DNA of 64,000 bases from Eggerthellaceae bacterium. GTDB lineage: Bacteria > Actinomycetota > Coriobacteriia > Coriobacteriales > Eggerthellaceae. The notes beneath the pieces are model-generated. The model saw only the letters and a program-made list of their open reading frames with translations. It did no database searches and was not told where the DNA came from. Shown here piece by piece: positions 48,896 through 56,998 of this stretch. Numbering within the stretch: the first letter of the stretch is position 1; each line of letters starts with the position of its first letter. Location: NCBI GenBank assembly GCA_017434045.1, contig JAFRGA010000023.1, positions 21,785 through 85,784 of the forward strand, in the 5' to 3' direction. The position numbers and the translations under genes were made by a program.

Positions 48896-49171
48896 CTACT
48901 GCCTCTTGGCCGGAAGGTCGTCGCCGTAGCAGTTGTCCTGCTCCTCGTCGGAGTCGTCAGCCGCATCCGATGCTGCAGAGCTTGCGTTCTCGGCTGCCGA
49001 CGAGGCTTCCGCTGATGCGCTTTGAGTACCCTCCGCTGAAGCGCTTTGGGAACTTGCGGCCGAAGCGCTTGCCGACGAGCTGGAACCTCCACAGCCAACG
49101 AGCGCAAATGCGCCGAAGCAGGTGGCAAGGGCTATGAGCAGGGAGAGGGTAAAACGTGTGATGAGCTGCAT
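48896..49171 (-). CDS. Small Ala/Ser-rich lipoprotein, first gene of the dlt operon
   Basis: 91 residues with AAAGGAG before the ATG at 49171. The signal ends in a lipobox F-A-L-V-G-C (Cys at about 27). The mature part is almost entirely Ser/Ala/Gly/Glu with a final D-D-S-D-E-E-Q-D-N-C-Y-G-D-D segment. No enzyme motif is seen. Only 6 bases separate it from dltA, so it is co-expressed with D-alanylation; it may be a tether or partner in the envelope (inference). Confidence 0.75.
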   Translation of the reverse strand: MQLITRFTLSLLIALATCFGAFALVGCGGSSSSASASAASSQSASAEGTQSASAEASSAAENASSAASDAADDSDEEQDNCYGDDLPAKRQ

Positions 49172-49238
49172 GTAAACTCCTTTGTTCGATCATCATCAGT
49201 ATCTTGGAATCTTACCATATTGTGCATGCAGGGTAAAA

Positions 49239-49258
49239 TGTACAACATATGGTGTACA
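49239..49258. promoter_or_regulatory. Operator-like palindrome upstream of the dlt operon
   Basis: TGTACA at 49239-49244 and its reverse at 49253-49258 flank CATATG, a 20-bp palindrome with one mismatched pair. It lies about 70 bases upstream of the lipoprotein start, close to a possible minus-strand promoter (TAAGAT near 49216-49211). Rest of 49172-49396: no gene seen. Confidence 0.45.
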
Positions 49259-49396
49259 GAGATACCAAAAGGTGGTAACAGTGCTTGCCATATCCTCGGG
49301 CGGCTTAGGGCGGTGCCTGGCAGCTTTCAGGGATAGTTCAGCTTCGGGCTCTATCATGCGTGTCACGGTAGAGAGCTGCCGGGAAGGAGACACCAC

Positions 49397-50899
49397 ATGA
49401 AGAAACTAGTACTTTCAATGATGATTTGCGCCGCGTTGAGCGTGGGCATGTTTACCGGATGCACATCCGCTTCTACGACAAGCGCCTCGGCGGAAGCGCC
49501 GTCATCTGCTACTGCCGTTTCAATTGAATCGGCCAACTTGGCAAGCGAGAGCGAGGGTGCGCCATCATCCTCCAAGGCGGCCGGAAGCGCGCAGGCGCCG
49601 TCTGCAGACGCTTCAGCTTCGGAAGCGCCCGGTTCAGGCGCGGCTGCTTCAAGCGCCAAGACTGCGAACGTCGCTTCCGGCTCGGTGCTTGACACGTCCG
49701 ACATGTTCACCGAGAGGGATTTGGCGCAAGAAGCTGACACTTCCGCAGCCAAGACCATCGAGGTGTCCGACGGGCAAGATGTGAGCATCACCGAAGAAGG
49801 CGTCTACGTGCTCAAGGGCACGGCGAAAGAAGTCACGGTCACCGTCAGCGCAGATGACGCTGCGAAAGTGCAGCTCGTCTTGGATGGTTTGAACATCACG
49901 AATTCCGATTCGCCCGCCATCTACGTCGTCTCGGCGGACAAGGTGTTCGTCACAACTACAGATGGCTCTACTAACGAGCTGTCCGTCACGGGCTCCTTTG
50001 CCGCGATGGGCTCTGAGACAAATGTCGATGGCGTCATCTTCGCCAAGGACGATATCTGCTTCAACGGGAAGGGAGCCTTGACGATAAGCTCCTCGGCTAA
50101 CGGGATAGTGGGCAAAGACGACGTGAAATTCACGGGCGGCACGTACAAGGTCGAAGCTCAAAACCATGCGATTCAGGGCAAGGACTCTGTCAGGATTGCA
50201 AGTGGGACCTTTGACCTGAAGGCTGCCAAAGACGGCATCCATGCCGAAAACTCCGACGACCAGACGCTTGGCTACGTGTACATCAAGGACGGCGCGTTCG
50301 ACATTCAAGCCTCAAGTGACGGAATCGAAGGCGATGCGGTCGTGCAGATAGATGGCGGCACGTTCAACATCTCGTCGGGCGAGGGCATCGAAAGCACCTA
50401 TGCGCAGATCAACGGTGGCACTATCAAGATCGATGCCAGCGATGACGGCATCAACGCGACTTCGAAATCAACAGCTTACGATGTGGTTCTGCAGATCAAC
50501 GGCGGTGATATCACCATCAACATGGGTACAGGCGACACCGATGCGCTCGATGCGAATGGCAGCCTCATCATCAATGGTGGCACCGTCAACATCACCGCGC
50601 AGTCCGCTTTCGACTTCGATGGACAGGGTGCGCTGAACGGCGGGACGGTAACGGTGAATGGAGAGCAGGTCACCGAACTCGCGAATTCGATGATGGGCGG
50701 CCGTGGGGGCTTCGGTAACCGTTCGGAGGGATTCAGCGGGGAGACGCCCGAGGGATTCAGCGGCAAGTCTCCCAAGGACTTCAGCGGCGAGATGCCCGAG
50801 GGTTTTAGCGGCAAGGGCCCCCGTGGAAGCCATGGCTCCATGGGCAGCAACTCGAACAGCTCGGCAGCTGCTCCGGATACGTCGACCCAGTCCGCTTAA
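49397..50899 (+). CDS. DUF4353-type (carbohydrate-binding domain annotated) surface lipoprotein
   Basis: 500 residues. Lipobox-like F-T-G-C at about 22 after the N-terminal hydrophobic stretch. An Ala/Ser linker runs to about 95. The main domain (about 120-430) repeats a strand pattern (D-S-V-R-I-A-S-G-T-F-D-L-K-A-A-K-D-G-I-H-A-E-N and V-V-Q-I-D-G-G-T-F-N-I-S-S-G-E-G-I-E-S) forming a right-handed beta helix of the DUF4353 family. C-terminal Gly-rich P-E-G-F-S-G repeats (four to five, about 440-490) are followed by Ser/Ala. No anchor other than the lipid. It probably binds a surface or host polysaccharide; ligand unknown. Followed by a terminator. Confidence 0.85.
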   Translation: MKKLVLSMMICAALSVGMFTGCTSASTTSASAEAPSSATAVSIESANLASESEGAPSSSKAAGSAQAPSADASASEAPGSGAAASSAKTANVASGSVLDTSDMFTERDLAQEADTSAAKTIEVSDGQDVSITEEGVYVLKGTAKEVTVTVSADDAAKVQLVLDGLNITNSDSPAIYVVSADKVFVTTTDGSTNELSVTGSFAAMGSETNVDGVIFAKDDICFNGKGALTISSSANGIVGKDDVKFTGGTYKVEAQNHAIQGKDSVRIASGTFDLKAAKDGIHAENSDDQTLGYVYIKDGAFDIQASSDGIEGDAVVQIDGGTFNISSGEGIESTYAQINGGTIKIDASDDGINATSKSTAYDVVLQINGGDITINMGTGDTDALDANGSLIINGGTVNITAQSAFDFDGQGALNGGTVTVNGEQVTELANSMMGGRGGFGNRSEGFSGETPEGFSGKSPKDFSGEMPEGFSGKGPRGSHGSMGSNSNSSAAAPDTSTQSA

Positions 50900-50922
50900 T
50901 CGGGTAAAACCCTTCGATTCGA

Positions 50923-50961
50923 CGCGCTTCTTGGATCGGGTGATTCAAGAAGCGCGTTTTC
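50923..50961 (+). terminator. Terminator after the DUF4353 gene
   Basis: 50923-50933 and 50946-50956 form an 11-bp perfect stem (CGCGCTTCTTG) followed by TTTTCG. Confidence 0.85.
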
Positions 50962-51078
50962 GTTGCGCATGAATGTCGTGCAGGTTTTCTTCTTGTTAAA
51001 GGTGGATATATTTGCTCCCATTACGCTGCAACGGAGTACAATTTACAGGTACTAAGGTTCTCGATTTCTAAGGAGCTG

Positions 51079-52122
51079 ATGACTTTGGCAAAGAAAGATT
51101 TGGATTGGGGCAATCTGGGGTTTAACTACATACCCTGCGATTACAGCTACGTGTGCAACTTCAGGGACGGCGCTTGGGAAGAGGGCGGCCTGACTGAAGA
51201 TCATACGCTCACGCTCAGCGAAGACGCCGGAATCTTCCATTATTGCCAGGAGGTGTTCGAGGGTCTGAAAGCGTACACGACCGAAGATGGCTCCATCGTG
51301 TGCTTCCGTCCCGACCTCAACGCCCAGCGCATGGCCGACTCGGCCCGTCGCCTGGTCATGCCGCCTTTCCCCGAAGACAAGTTCGTCGATGCGGTGAAGC
51401 AGGTTGTCGCGGCCAATGAGGCCTGGGTGCCTCCGTTCGGCTCGGGCGCGACGCTCTACATTCGTCCGTTCATGGTGGCTACCGGCAACGTCATCGGCGT
51501 TAACGCTGCCGACGAGTACCAGTTCCGCATCTTCGTGACGCCGGTTGGCCCGTACTTCAAGGGCGGTGACACCGCCGTCAAGCTGACCATTGCCGAGTAC
51601 GACCGTGCCGCACCGCATGGCACCGGCAACATCAAGGCCGGTCTGAATTACGCCATGAGCCTGTACTCCACGATGAAAGCGCACGACAACGGCTACGCTG
51701 AGAACCTGTATCTCGACTCCAAGAGCCGCACGTACGTCGAGGAGACGGGTGGCGCAAACGTGCTGTTCGTCGATAAGCAGGGTAATCTGGTCGTGCCGCA
51801 GTCGGCGACCGACTCTATCCTGCCGTCCATCACGCGTCGTTCGCTTGTGATGGTTGCCAAGGACGTGCTGGGCATGAACGTCATCGAGCGTCCGGTGAAG
51901 TTCGAAGAGGTCACGAACGGCGAATTCGTGGAATGCGGCCTGTGCGGCACCGCCGCCGTCATCTCGCCGGTCGGCAAGATAGAGGCAGAGGGCGTTGACG
52001 TCACGTTCCCCGACGGCGCAGAAACAAGCGGCCCGGTCATGAAGAAGCTGCGCGAGACGCTCGTGGCCATTCAGACCTGCAAAGCGGAAGATCCCTTCGG
52101 TTGGGTTGTCAAGATCAGCTAG
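51079..52122 (+). CDS. ilvE: Branched-chain amino acid aminotransferase
   Basis: 347 residues, PLP fold-type IV. The PLP lysine is in N-I-K-A-G-L-N-Y-A-M-S-L. Y-V-E-E-T-G-G-A-N-V-L-F-V and the C-terminal E-C-G-L-C-G-T-A-A-V-I-S-P-V are typical of the long IlvE form. It transfers amino groups between Val, Leu, Ile and 2-oxoglutarate in biosynthesis or degradation. It is monocistronic with a terminator following; a TACAAT about 30 bases upstream may be its -10 box. Confidence 0.94.
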   Translation: MTLAKKDLDWGNLGFNYIPCDYSYVCNFRDGAWEEGGLTEDHTLTLSEDAGIFHYCQEVFEGLKAYTTEDGSIVCFRPDLNAQRMADSARRLVMPPFPEDKFVDAVKQVVAANEAWVPPFGSGATLYIRPFMVATGNVIGVNAADEYQFRIFVTPVGPYFKGGDTAVKLTIAEYDRAAPHGTGNIKAGLNYAMSLYSTMKAHDNGYAENLYLDSKSRTYVEETGGANVLFVDKQGNLVVPQSATDSILPSITRRSLVMVAKDVLGMNVIERPVKFEEVTNGEFVECGLCGTAAVISPVGKIEAEGVDVTFPDGAETSGPVMKKLRETLVAIQTCKAEDPFGWVVKIS

Positions 52123-52136
52123 CTGCTAACAACACA

Positions 52137-52171
52137 GGGGCGCCAAACGAAAACGGCGTCCCGTCTTGTTT
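52137..52171 (+). terminator. Terminator after ilvE
   Basis: GGGGCGCC at 52137-52144 pairs with GGCGTCCC at 52155-52162 (one G-T), with a following GTCTTGTTT. Confidence 0.7.
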
Positions 52172-52321
52172 AGGGCGTAAAATGTGAAAGGATGCCATCG
52201 AAGGGGCCGTTCCCTCAGATGAGCTGGAACCTTCCAATCGCATTCGGTTGTTACAGGGTCTCTTAACGAGATTCTGCAAAGCAAGAGAAAGAGATATCAA
52301 ACGCAAGGAAAGGAGCTTCAA

Positions 52322-53485
52322 ATGAAGAGTTTCGTTGCCACTTCAACTGCTGCAGAGGCCGTGGCGGCCGGCAAGGAAGTTGCTGCGAAGGTTGCGGCTG
52401 GCATTGATGGCGCCAAGGTCGCCATGGCGTATGGCAGCTGCGATTACGATGCCAAGGCGCTGCTCGGTGCCATTGCTGAAGGGCTTCCTGGCGTTCCCGT
52501 CTTGGGCAACACGTCCTTTACGGGCATTATCACCCCTGAAGGATTCGTGGGTGGCGACGACCCGTTCGTCGGCATTCTCGCTCTCGGCGGCGACGATGTC
52601 GTGATCGGCACGGCTGGTGCTGCACGCGATACCGCCGAATGCGCGCGTTGCATCGGCAAGAAGCTCGCAGAAGAGGCCATGAAGGCTGCCGGCAAGGACT
52701 GCCCGCCCGATTACTGGTATATGGCCGCCTCGCCTGCCGAGGAAGAGTACTACATCAAGGGAGTAACCGATGTCATCGGCCGCGTCCCGTTCTTCGGAGG
52801 TTCCGCTGCGGACAACGAGATTGCTGGAAAATGGTGGCTGTACAACGGGACCGAGGCGTTCCAGGATGGCTGCGTCGTGGCGTTCTTCTACACCGACACC
52901 CAGTTTGCTAACAAGTTCACCGGCGCTTATGCCGAGACCGACAAGTTCGGCGTCGTCACCAAGATGGACGGCGACCGCGGCATCGCCGAGATTTGCGGCA
53001 AGCCCGCACTCGACGTGTACGCTGATTGGCGTGGCATGAGCACCGACCAACTGATGGGCGGCGATCTGCTGGTCGAGTCGATCGTGGCTCCGCTGGGCGT
53101 GAAGGACCGCATGGGTGATCTCGTCGCCATTCGCCATCCCATGAACGGCAACGACGATCACTCCATCGCCGTTGGCGCCAAGGTCGCGGAGAAGACCTGC
53201 GTCATCATGATGGACGGCGACGTCGACTGCCTGGTAGGCTCGGTTGCCAAGACGGCTGGCGAGCTCAAGGAGCACATCGAGAAGCCGGCGGCGTACTTCT
53301 TCGTACACTGCGGCGGACGCCGTGCGGCCATCGCGGACCGCATCGGCGAAGTTGCCGACGCGTTCATCAAGGAAGCTGACGGCGTGCCGTTCCTGGCCGA
53401 GTTCACCTTCGGCGAGTACGGCTTCGAGCAGGACGGCTGCAACTCGATCGGCGGCCTGATGCTTTCCTTCACCGCGCTCGGCTAA
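52322..53485 (+). CDS. FIST N/C-domain sensory protein
   Basis: 387 residues. FIST_N: A-M-A-Y-G-S-C-D-Y-D-A and V-L-G-N-T-S-F-T-G-I-I-T; FIST_C: G-R-V-P-F-F-G-G-S-A-A-D-N-E and F-V-H-C-G-G-R-R-A-A-I-A-D-R. FIST domains are small-ligand (proposed amino acid) sensors normally linked to signalling domains. This one is free-standing and cytoplasmic, with AAAGGAG before the start. Its position next to ilvE is only suggestive. A terminator follows. Confidence 0.88.
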   Translation: MKSFVATSTAAEAVAAGKEVAAKVAAGIDGAKVAMAYGSCDYDAKALLGAIAEGLPGVPVLGNTSFTGIITPEGFVGGDDPFVGILALGGDDVVIGTAGAARDTAECARCIGKKLAEEAMKAAGKDCPPDYWYMAASPAEEEYYIKGVTDVIGRVPFFGGSAADNEIAGKWWLYNGTEAFQDGCVVAFFYTDTQFANKFTGAYAETDKFGVVTKMDGDRGIAEICGKPALDVYADWRGMSTDQLMGGDLLVESIVAPLGVKDRMGDLVAIRHPMNGNDDHSIAVGAKVAEKTCVIMMDGDVDCLVGSVAKTAGELKEHIEKPAAYFFVHCGGRRAAIADRIGEVADAFIKEADGVPFLAEFTFGEYGFEQDGCNSIGGLMLSFTALG

Positions 53486-53515
53486 GCGGGCCTGCGAAAC
53501 GAACATGCATCTCGT

Positions 53516-53545
53516 GAGGGAGCGCTTGAGCGCTCCCTCTTCTTT
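53516..53545 (+). terminator. Terminator after the FIST gene
   Basis: GAGGGAGCGCT at 53516-53526 pairs perfectly with 53529-53539 (the innermost pair opens to form the loop), followed by TTCTTTG. Confidence 0.8.
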
Positions 53546-53574
53546 GTGGTTTCAAAAGGGTCAGCCGCTTAGAT

Positions 53575-53767
53575 GTGCAGGGGAGCCGTCTTGTCGAACC
53601 GCCTCGCTTGTTTCCTCCTCCCAACCGCGCTAACAGAAAGCGGATATTGGAGCCGACTTACTGGCCGTGCGCCTCGAAGTCCTCGGCGGCCGTATGAGTT
53701 TCCGCTTTCCTATGCGCGCGGTTGTCCGGAGGCGCTCGGAAGGTTCGACAAGGCGGCTCCCCTGCAC
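53575..53767. repeat. Multi-stem palindromic element, copy B (family with 42661-42849)
   Basis: 53575-53600 pairs with 53742-53767 over 26 bp (single T-G wobble). 53622-53630 pairs with 53716-53724 (9 bp, same sequence as copy A). 53636-53644 pairs with 53701-53709 (9 bp, GAAAGCGGA; copy A has GAAGGCGG with the matching change on the other arm). The centre shares GTGCGCCTCGA-x-GTCC with copy A. The outer stems have unrelated sequences but both pair. No gene in the 53486-53872 gap. Confidence 0.8.
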
Positions 53768-53799
53768 CTCAACAGGACGGACTCCACAGACATACGAAA

Positions 53800-53827
53800 G
53801 GGCCCCGCGATTATGATCGCAGGGCCC
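53800..53827 (-). terminator. Terminator of the aldA gene
   Basis: 53800-53810 (GGGCCCCGCGA) pairs with 53817-53827 with one mismatch. On the minus strand the stem is followed by a TTTCG tail. It is 46 bases past the aldA stop. Confidence 0.75.
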
Positions 53828-53872
53828 AAATGTTGCGGGAAAGCGGTTTCCGCGCAGCGTTAGCTCATTTGC

Positions 53873-55327
53873 TTACGCCTTGTTGCGGTTCAGATCCCAG
53901 TCGATGTAGCAGATGTGGGTCTCGAGGTATTCCTCAAGGCCGCGCTCGCCGTCCTCGCCACCGATGCCGGACTGGCGCACGCCCTGATGGAAGCCCTGGA
54001 AGGCTTCGAAGTGCTCGCGGTTGACGTAGGTCTCGCCGAACTTGATCTCGTTCATGGCCCTCATGACGGTGTCGTAGTCAGTCGTGTAGATGGACGAGGT
54101 CAGGCCGTAGATGCAGTCGTTGGCGAGTTCGATGGCCTCGTCGAGGGTCTTGAAGGTGGTGATGGGGAGCACCGGGCCGAAGATCTCTTCCTTCATGATG
54201 CGCATGTCATGCGTGCACTCGGAGATGACCGTGGGCTCGTAGAAGTAACCCTTGCCGTCGACCGTAGCCTTCTTGCCGCCGCAGAGGACCTTGGCGCCTT
54301 CGGCGATGGCGGACTGCACGAGCTCGTCGACATGCTCCTGTTGGGCCTTGTTGACCATCGGGCCGATATCGAACGAGCCGCCGAGGCCGGGACCGAACGT
54401 GACGGCCTTCATCTTCTCGGTGATCTTGGCGATGAACTCGTCGGCGATGCCTTCCTGGACGTACACGCGCTCGGCGCAGTTGCAGGCCTGGCCGGAGTTG
54501 ACGAGGCGGCTGGGCATCACATGGTCGACGGTTTCGTCGAGCTTGCAGTCGTTCATGATGATGACGGGGGCCTTGCCACCGAGCTCGAGGGAGACCTTGG
54601 TGACGTTGTCGGCCGCAGCCTTCATGGTCTTGATGCCGGAGGGGGTGGAGCCGGTCAGCGTGACGATGCCGATCTTCGGGTTGGAGGCCAGCGCGTTGCC
54701 GGTGAGGGAGCCGGAGCCGGTGATGACGTTGATAACGCCCTTGGGCAAGCTGGACTTCTGAACGATCTTAGCGAACTCGTAGGCGCCGTTCGGGCAGTCC
54801 GAGGAAGCCTTCAGCACGACGGTGCAGCCGGCGATCAGGGCCGGGGCGACCTTGCGGCCGATGAGGAACAGCGGGAAGTTCCACGGCATGATCTGGCCGG
54901 CAACGCCGATGGGCATCTTGTAGATGAGGATGTTCTCGTTCGGACGGTCGGACGGGATGATCTCGCCTTTGATGTGACGTGCCTGTGCGGCGAAGTACTG
55001 CAGGTAGGCAGCCAGCCAACCAGCCTCGTCCGTCGCCTGCGAGAGCGGCTTGCCCATTTCCTCGGATGTTGTGCGGGCGAGTAGATCCTGGTTCTCCTTG
55101 ACGAGCTCGACGAGCTCCATCAGGTAGCCGGCGCGCTCGATGGCGGGAATCTTCTCCCAGGACTTCTGGGCTTCGAAAGCGGCGTCGACGGCAGCCGCGA
55201 CGTCTTCCTCAGTTGCCATGGGGAACTTGGAAATCACCTCTTCGGTGGCGGGGTTGATGTTCTCCCGCATTTCACGATCGCCATTGTCGAGGAACTCGCC
55301 GTTGATGAAAAGTTGTGTTTCCTTCAT
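53873..55327 (-). CDS. aldA: Lactaldehyde/aldehyde dehydrogenase, AldA-like
   Basis: 484 residues, NAD(P)-dependent. The match to the AldA (lactaldehyde/glycolaldehyde dehydrogenase) subgroup is extensive: G-E-I-I-P-S-D-R-P-N-E-N-I-L, N-S-G-Q-A-C-N-C-A-E-R-V-Y-V-Q with the catalytic Cys, E-L-G-G-K-A-P (Glu), F-G-E-T-Y-V-N-R-E-H-F-E-A-F-Q-G-F-H, and a C-terminal S-G-I-G-G-E-D-G-E-R-G-L. It would oxidise L-lactaldehyde to L-lactate, which fits the lactate genes downstream. It is transcribed from the minus strand as a single gene with its own terminator. Confidence 0.9.
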   Translation of the reverse strand: MKETQLFINGEFLDNGDREMRENINPATEEVISKFPMATEEDVAAAVDAAFEAQKSWEKIPAIERAGYLMELVELVKENQDLLARTTSEEMGKPLSQATDEAGWLAAYLQYFAAQARHIKGEIIPSDRPNENILIYKMPIGVAGQIMPWNFPLFLIGRKVAPALIAGCTVVLKASSDCPNGAYEFAKIVQKSSLPKGVINVITGSGSLTGNALASNPKIGIVTLTGSTPSGIKTMKAAADNVTKVSLELGGKAPVIIMNDCKLDETVDHVMPSRLVNSGQACNCAERVYVQEGIADEFIAKITEKMKAVTFGPGLGGSFDIGPMVNKAQQEHVDELVQSAIAEGAKVLCGGKKATVDGKGYFYEPTVISECTHDMRIMKEEIFGPVLPITTFKTLDEAIELANDCIYGLTSSIYTTDYDTVMRAMNEIKFGETYVNREHFEAFQGFHQGVRQSGIGGEDGERGLEEYLETHICYIDWDLNRNKA

Positions 55328-55646
55328 TCAAAACCTCCTAGACAGAACAACTGGGGCCTTAGCCCATTACCGGAATTGCGAATCGCTCGAATGTGGAGCG
55401 AATCTTAGTCATATTGTAATCCTTTATCCTTGCAAAAGGGCGATTATCGGAAAGATGCCGTCGAATTGAGAGTGCGCCATGGCGTTCATTGTGTCATTTG
55501 CGGACCGCTCGGCTCCAATTCGTTTTCACAGGCACGTTCATGTCATAAAATAGTGCTGGAAGAAAACCGATGGGAGCGTGCTTTCGCCATCGGTTGGAGG
55601 TTCGTGAATGGGCGCAGAGCATTTCGCGCCGAGAAAGAGGGAATCA

Positions 55647-56153
55647 ATGGCTCGTTACAACAGGATCTTCGCAGCGCTCGACGGCGCTTCCACTCAAGAG
55701 GCCGTGGTGCGCCGTACGTTCTCGATAGCGCATGACAACGATGCCGAGGTCATGCTCGGTCATGTCATCGACTCGTCGATGTTTGAGACTGGCGGCGTGC
55801 GTCGCCAGCAGATCGCCGATGCAAACCAAGAGGCGATCGAGAAAGAGCTAGCGCTGTATCTCACACGTGCTTCCAAGGACGAGCATGTTCCTTCGGTCGA
55901 GATCAAAGTTGCCGTGGGGCGCGTGGACGAGTCGCTTGTGGAAGACCTCATCAAACCCTTCAATCCCGATTTGGTCATCTGCGGTGTGCGAGGGCTTTCG
56001 AGCATCAAGTACGCTTTCGTCGGCAGCGTGTCCACATATCTGATCCGCCATTGCGAATGCGACGTGCTCGTCGTCCGTCCCGAAGCCATCGAGGACATTC
56101 CTTACGACGAGTATGCTGCCCTCGATTTGATCGATATCACTTCCGAGGAATAG
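55647..56153 (+). CDS. Universal stress protein (UspA family)
   Basis: 168 residues; ATG at 55647 is the first residue of the UspA fold and has an AAAGAGGG site upstream. The ATP-binding motif G-V-R-G-L-S-S-I-K-Y-A-F-V-G-S-V-S (G-2x-G-9x-G-S) is present near 120-136, and D-V-L-V-V-R-P closes the domain. Role in stress survival is generic. It lies between aldA and lutC with no shared transcription unit evident. Confidence 0.88.
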   Translation: MARYNRIFAALDGASTQEAVVRRTFSIAHDNDAEVMLGHVIDSSMFETGGVRRQQIADANQEAIEKELALYLTRASKDEHVPSVEIKVAVGRVDESLVEDLIKPFNPDLVICGVRGLSSIKYAFVGSVSTYLIRHCECDVLVVRPEAIEDIPYDEYAALDLIDITSEE

Positions 56154-56229
56154 CCCTCAGCAAGTTAGGCCGGCGTCTCAACGCAAGGGGTGCCAAGCCC
56201 ATGGCTTTGACCCCTCTCGATTCAAAAAC

Positions 56230-56257
56230 AGATGGAGCCCCAAACGGGGCTCCATCT
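56230..56257. terminator. Bidirectional terminator between usp and lutC
   Basis: AGATGGAGCCCC at 56230-56241 pairs exactly with 56246-56257 around AAAC. GCTTTTC follows on the plus strand and TGTTTTTG on the minus strand, so it can serve both convergent genes. Confidence 0.85.
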
Positions 56258-56287
56258 GCTTTTCGCTATCTCTGGAGTTGGTAGGTG

Positions 56288-56998
56288 TTACTCCACGATC
56301 ACGTAGTTGACGTACATGGGGCCGTGCACGCCTTCCACGCGTACCAGCTCGATGTCTGCCGTGGCAGACGGACCGCTGATGAAGCATACCTGCGAGGGAA
56401 GCTTTTCATCTGACGCAGCATAGGCCTGCATGATCTCGAGCATCGTCGGGACGATGGTGCGAGCATTGACGACGGCGATGTGGACGAGCGGGAGCAAGCT
56501 GATCGCACGGCCGCATTTCGCGCTCGTGGGCTGTACGATCGTTGCGGATTCGGCAATGCCGGCACTCGCATAGGTGATGCCATACGTGGCGACGTATGCT
56601 TTGTCCACATTTGCCTGACCAGCCTGTTCGTCCCATACGTGAAGGTCCGTGACCTTGTCGGAGGCGCGGAGGGCGTCGTACAATCCGATTTCGGCGAATG
56701 CCTCCTCGTCAGCGCAGACCACGCTGCACGCATCTCCCGAATCGGGCACGCCGGCGCCGACGATCTCGGCGATAGTCTGCGCCAGGGTGTCTTTCGTGCA
56801 GCGCTTCGCGGTAACGCGGATCTTGCCAGCTTCGCTCTCGAACAGGTCGACGAGCTCTGCAGCTGAAAGGCCGTCGGTTACGCGCTTGGCCTTGAACTCC
56901 CATTCGGGCATTTCGACATTATCTGCAACGTTCGCGTGACCGAGCTGTTCGGATATGGGGTTCAGCAGATCTTCGAGTTTCTTGTTTCCCAATGCCAT
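56288..56998 (-). CDS. lutC: LutC-family (LUD domain) lactate utilisation protein
   Basis: 236 residues. The LUD fold is indicated by T-Y-A-S-A-G-I-A-E-S-A-T-I-V, S-L-L-P-L-V-H-I-A-V-V-N-A and F-I-S-G-P-S-A-T-A-D-I-E-L-V-R-V-E-G-V-H-G. LutC acts with LutA and LutB in the L-lactate to pyruvate oxidation complex. Its ATG overlaps the lutB stop by one base (TAATG). Last gene of lutABC (minus strand). Confidence 0.93.
   Translation of the reverse strand: MALGNKKLEDLLNPISEQLGHANVADNVEMPEWEFKAKRVTDGLSAAELVDLFESEAGKIRVTAKRCTKDTLAQTIAEIVGAGVPDSGDACSVVCADEEAFAEIGLYDALRASDKVTDLHVWDEQAGQANVDKAYVATYGITYASAGIAESATIVQPTSAKCGRAISLLPLVHIAVVNARTIVPTMLEIMQAYAASDEKLPSQVCFISGPSATADIELVRVEGVHGPMYVNYVIVE

Noticed and set aside
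53915..55084. 389-codon plus ORF antisense to aldA
   Set aside because: Exact shadow of a strongly conserved gene; Leu/Val/Gly/Asp-rich sequence with no domain.
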